Shown here: positions 6,957-8,305 of the stretch, one piece after another | Numbering within the stretch: the stretch's first letter is position 1 | Layout: each line of letters begins with the position of its first letter | NCBI GenBank assembly: GCA_900543295.1 | Contig: UQQY01000100.1 | Span: 1 to 8,305 of the forward strand | Direction: 5' to 3' | DNA from: an uncultured Oscillospiraceae bacterium | Lineage (GTDB): Bacteria; Bacillota; Clostridia; Oscillospirales; Ruminococcaceae | Length of the DNA stretch: 8,305 nt | Notes under the pieces: model-generated | What the model was told of the DNA's origin: nothing | The model's input: the letters and a program-made list of their open reading frames with translations, nothing else | The model's database searches: none | Translations under genes and position numbers: made by a program

Positions 6957-6985
6957 ATTATACTGCGGAAGCTGTAAAAACGCAA
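6957..6985 (-). promoter_or_regulatory. Candidate promoter for the activase operon
   Basis: Read on the minus strand, a perfect TATAAT (6962 down to 6957) is preceded at 17 nt by TTGCGT (6985 down to 6980), which keeps the TTG of the -35 box. Transcription would start near 6950, giving a leader of about 150 nt before GTG 6800. The -10 is convincing; the -35 is weak, so the promoter may need an activator. Confidence 0.5.
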
Positions 6986-7104
6986 GTTTCCACTGTCCGC
7001 AATCAGTTTAGAATTCTTAATTATTGTTAGTTTATCACAGCTTCGTAATACTTGAATCGACAGAAAGCAACAAAATCATGAACATTTTACGTACAATCTC
7101 CGCC

Positions 7105-7124
7105 TGCCGCCGCATGCGCCGGCA
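7105..7124. promoter_or_regulatory. GC-rich palindrome beside the flavin reductase promoter (possible operator)
   Basis: TGCCGCCGCATGCGCCGGCA is a 20-nt dyad with a single mismatched pair (7110/7119), centred on CGCATGCG-like sequence and ending 1 nt before the -35 hexamer. The position suits an activator or repressor site. Which protein would bind is not visible from sequence. Confidence 0.4.
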
Positions 7125-7125
7125 C

Positions 7126-7161
7126 TTTACATCATAACGAAGTTACGGTATCATATATAAT
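7126..7161 (+). promoter_or_regulatory. Candidate promoter for the flavoredoxin-like gene
   Basis: TTTACA (7126-7131) and TATCAT (7149-7154) are spaced by 17 nt; each matches consensus at five of six bases. A perfect TATAAT follows at 7156-7161 but sits 24 nt from the same -35. The spacer contains the small dyad TAAC-GAA-GTTA (7135-7145). The leader would be about 50 nt, ending in AAGGAG (7199-7204), 7 nt before the ATG. Confidence 0.6.
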
Positions 7162-7211
7162 ATGGAGAGAGTGCGTCGTGCCTCTTCTGAATTCTTATAA
7201 GGAGTGAGCTT

Positions 7212-7724
7212 ATGTCAGAATTTAAACAGATCTCCCCTGAACAGATCACCCGAAGCCCGTTCACCTTAATCGGAAAGGATTGGGCTCTTCTCACAGGCGG
7301 TACGCCGGAAAAATGCAATCCTATGACTGTGAGCTGGGGCGGCGTTGGTATTCTCTGGAATAAACCGGTTGCAACCGTCTATGTCCGGCCGCAGCGTTAT
7401 ACGCTGGGGTTGCTGAATGAAAACGAGCAGTTTACGCTCTGCTTTTTTGCGGAGGGCACGCACCGAAGCACGCTTGCCTACTGCGGAAAGGCCTCCGGCC
7501 GCGATACCGATAAGGTCAAAGACTGCGGCCTGACCGTACAAAGCTTCGACGGTGCGGCCGGCTTTGCCGAAGCTTCCCTTGTTCTCGTTTGCAGAAAGAA
7601 GTATGCGGGCGAGCTGAAAGAGGAAAACTTTCTTGATCCGGCAATCTGCCAAAAAGATTATCCAAACAGGGACTATCATAAGGTATTCATCGCAGAGATC
7701 ACTGCCGTCTACGAAAAAGCGTAA
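7212..7724 (+). CDS. Flavoredoxin-like flavin reductase family protein (FMN-binding split barrel)
   Basis: The protein has 170 residues, the usual length for this family. It fits the flavin-reductase-like / flavoredoxin family, which binds FMN in a split beta barrel and carries out electron transfer or flavin reduction in the cytoplasm. Visible signatures are 'GGTPEKCNPMTVSWGGVG' (29-46), with the conserved Asn-x-Met-Thr around 36-39. They continue with 'LWNKPVATVYVRPQRYT' (48-64), 'FTLCFF' (74-79), 'GRDTDKVKDCGLT' (96-108) and the terminal 'YHKVFIAEITAVY' (155-167). The start ATG has AAGGAG 7 nt upstream and its own promoter. The AraC-type gene 89 nt downstream has the same orientation. No terminator is visible between them, so read-through is possible. 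The electron donor and acceptor are unknown. It could serve redox balance or stress response, but nothing in the sequence decides this. Confidence 0.86.
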   Translation: MSEFKQISPEQITRSPFTLIGKDWALLTGGTPEKCNPMTVSWGGVGILWNKPVATVYVRPQRYTLGLLNENEQFTLCFFAEGTHRSTLAYCGKASGRDTDKVKDCGLTVQSFDGAAGFAEASLVLVCRKKYAGELKEENFLDPAICQKDYPNRDYHKVFIAEITAVYEKA

Positions 7725-7753
7725 CCTTCGGACAAATCCGCGCCAAAAATGAC

Positions 7754-7782
7754 AGGACAGAAAACGGCTTTCATGATAGACT
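7754..7782 (+). promoter_or_regulatory. Candidate promoter for the AraC/GyrI-like regulator
   Basis: AGGACA (7754-7759) lies 17 nt before TAGACT (7777-7782), which is preceded by TG at 7774-7775 to make an extended -10. Transcription would start near 7789, about 25 nt before the ATG at 7814. GACAG is directly repeated at 7751-7755 and 7756-7760. Both boxes match at four of six bases, so this is moderate evidence. Confidence 0.4.
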
Positions 7783-7813
7783 GAGCTTGTGAGAAACAGG
7801 GAGGGAAACTGCA

Positions 7814-8305
7814 ATGGAATGGCTTTCATGTATTCGGGAATCGATCCGCTATATGGAGGAGCATCTGCTTACCATACGCGACAGCAGCGAGGCGGCGGAC
7901 GCCGTATTCGTATCCCCCTTTTATCTGCAAAAGGGCTTCAAGCTGATGACCGGCTATTCGATGACAGAATATATCCGCAGCCGGCGCCTGTATTTAGCGG
8001 CGCTTGACGTGCTTGCGGACAAAGGCAGCATTACCGATCTCGCCTTTAAGTACGGCTATGACACGCCGGAGAGCTTTTCCAAGGCGTTTTCGCGCTTTCA
8101 TGGCTGTACGCCGACAAAGCTAAAAAGCAGCCCTGATAAAATCAGGACGTTTCTTCCCCTAAAAATCACAATCAAAATTCAAGGAGGAAACAACATGAAT
8201 TACACCATTGAGGAAAAGGCGCCCTTTCGGCTCATCGGCTTTGAGCGGTCTTTTCCCTATGAAACTGCCTATCAGGAAATTCCCGTTTTCTGGGACGAGA
8301 TTTTC
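7814..8305 (+). CDS. AraC-family transcriptional regulator with GyrI-like effector domain, 3' truncated by window
   Basis: ATG 7814 is preceded by GGGAGGG (7799-7805) at 8 nt; 164 codons are open to the last base of the window. Residues about 1-107 form an AraC-type DNA-binding domain placed at the N-terminus. The first helix-turn-helix includes 'VSPFYLQKGFKLMTGYSM' (33-50), followed by the linker helix 'TEYIRSRRLYLAALDVL' (51-67). The second helix-turn-helix includes 'ITDLAFKYGYDTPESFSKAF' (73-92) and ends in 'SRFHGCTPTKLK' (93-104). From residue 128 'MNYTIEEKAPFRLIGFERS' begins a GyrI-like / AraC effector-binding domain, which in relatives binds small molecules or cationic drugs and continues beyond the window. 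This N-terminal DNA-binding, C-terminal effector layout is the Rob-like order. It may regulate the adjacent flavoredoxin-like gene or itself, but targets are inference. An internal ribosome site lies at the domain junction. The ORF is easily missed because it has no stop codon in the window. Confidence 0.85.
   Translation, partial: MEWLSCIRESIRYMEEHLLTIRDSSEAADAVFVSPFYLQKGFKLMTGYSMTEYIRSRRLYLAALDVLADKGSITDLAFKYGYDTPESFSKAFSRFHGCTPTKLKSSPDKIRTFLPLKITIKIQGGNNMNYTIEEKAPFRLIGFERSFPYETAYQEIPVFWDEIF
8181..8197 (+). promoter_or_regulatory. Internal ribosome binding site and in-frame ATG at the AraC/GyrI domain boundary
   Basis: AAGGAGG (8181-8187) is followed at 7 nt by ATG 8195-8197, in the same frame as ATG 7814 (codon 128). 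This is a better Shine-Dalgarno than the one at the upstream start. The ATG opens exactly where the GyrI-like domain begins, so a separate effector-domain protein may be made from the same gene. Confidence 0.55.

Larger units (their letters stand above)
6801..7211. other. Divergent intergenic region (411 nt)
   Basis: This gene-free stretch separates the minus-strand activase operon from the plus-strand flavin reductase gene. It is more AT-rich than its flanks apart from two GC-rich islands (6916-6930 and 7101-7123). It holds a candidate promoter in each direction, a small inverted repeat in the operon leader and a 20-nt palindrome beside the plus-strand promoter. Short direct repeats are present: GAATTCTTA at 7011-7019 and 7189-7197, CCGCATGC at 6882-6889 and 7110-7117, and TGCGCCGGC at 6917-6925 and 7115-7123. 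I see no terminator, RNA gene or recognisable riboswitch in it. Confidence 0.7.

Noticed and set aside
7135..7161. Resemblance of the flavoredoxin promoter spacer to a recombinase site arm (CGAAGTTA)
   Set aside because: There is no matching inverted arm at the right distance and no recombinase gene nearby; the bases are explained by promoter elements.
7728..7741. Short inverted repeat CGGA-CAAA-TCCG after the flavoredoxin-like gene
   Set aside because: A four-base-pair stem without a T tract is too weak to be called a terminator.
7266..7829. Minus-strand frame of 187 codons opposite the flavoredoxin-like gene
   Set aside because: The plus-strand frame shows the full flavin-reductase signature, start and ribosome site; the antisense frame shows none.

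Overview
The window looks like chromosomal DNA from an anaerobic low-to-mid-GC Firmicute, most likely class Clostridia. This rests on strong AGGAGG-type ribosome sites, a FemAB-type peptidoglycan aminoacyltransferase, an oxygen-sensitive 2-hydroxyacyl-CoA-dehydratase-type iron-sulfur system, a CmpB-like membrane protein and an AraC/GyrI-like regulator of clostridial style. No rRNA, tRNA, CRISPR array, insertion sequence or phage gene was seen. The species cannot be named from the sequence.

Layout, left to right. The window opens inside the 3' end of a glycoside hydrolase family 18 gene (+). It is followed by a strong hairpin terminator that overlaps a candidate promoter for the next gene, a 353-residue FemX/FemAB-like cell-wall aminoacyltransferase (+). 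A 14-bp bidirectional terminator separates this gene from a convergent three-gene operon on the minus strand. In transcription order that operon encodes: (i) a 965-residue protein with two HgdC/BcrAD-type ATPase domains, a cysteine-rich module and a dehydratase-like C-terminal part; (ii) a 429-residue HgdB-like iron-sulfur subunit, 14 nt downstream; (iii) a 273-residue multi-pass membrane protein of the CmpB 'ABC-transporter type IV' family with a coiled-coil tail, overlapping gene (ii) by 7 nt. A 411-nt divergent intergenic region carries candidate promoters for both directions and a GC-rich palindrome. The right end holds a 170-residue flavoredoxin-like FMN protein (+) and an AraC-family regulator fused to a GyrI-like domain (+), which runs off the window.

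How the genes may work together. The minus-strand operon is the most interesting part. By family knowledge, HgdC-type ATPases use ATP to push single low-potential electrons onto a two-subunit iron-sulfur partner. Here the two ATPase halves are fused in one chain, and each carries a cysteine pair exactly 39 residues apart. Two dehydratase-like halves, the C-terminus of protein (i) and protein (ii), share the same three-cysteine pattern. Together they resemble a complete ATP-driven reductase or dehydratase whose substrate is unknown, probably co-expressed with a membrane protein. The second notable feature is a near-perfect internal Shine-Dalgarno and in-frame ATG at the domain boundary of the AraC/GyrI gene, which could give a separate effector-domain product.
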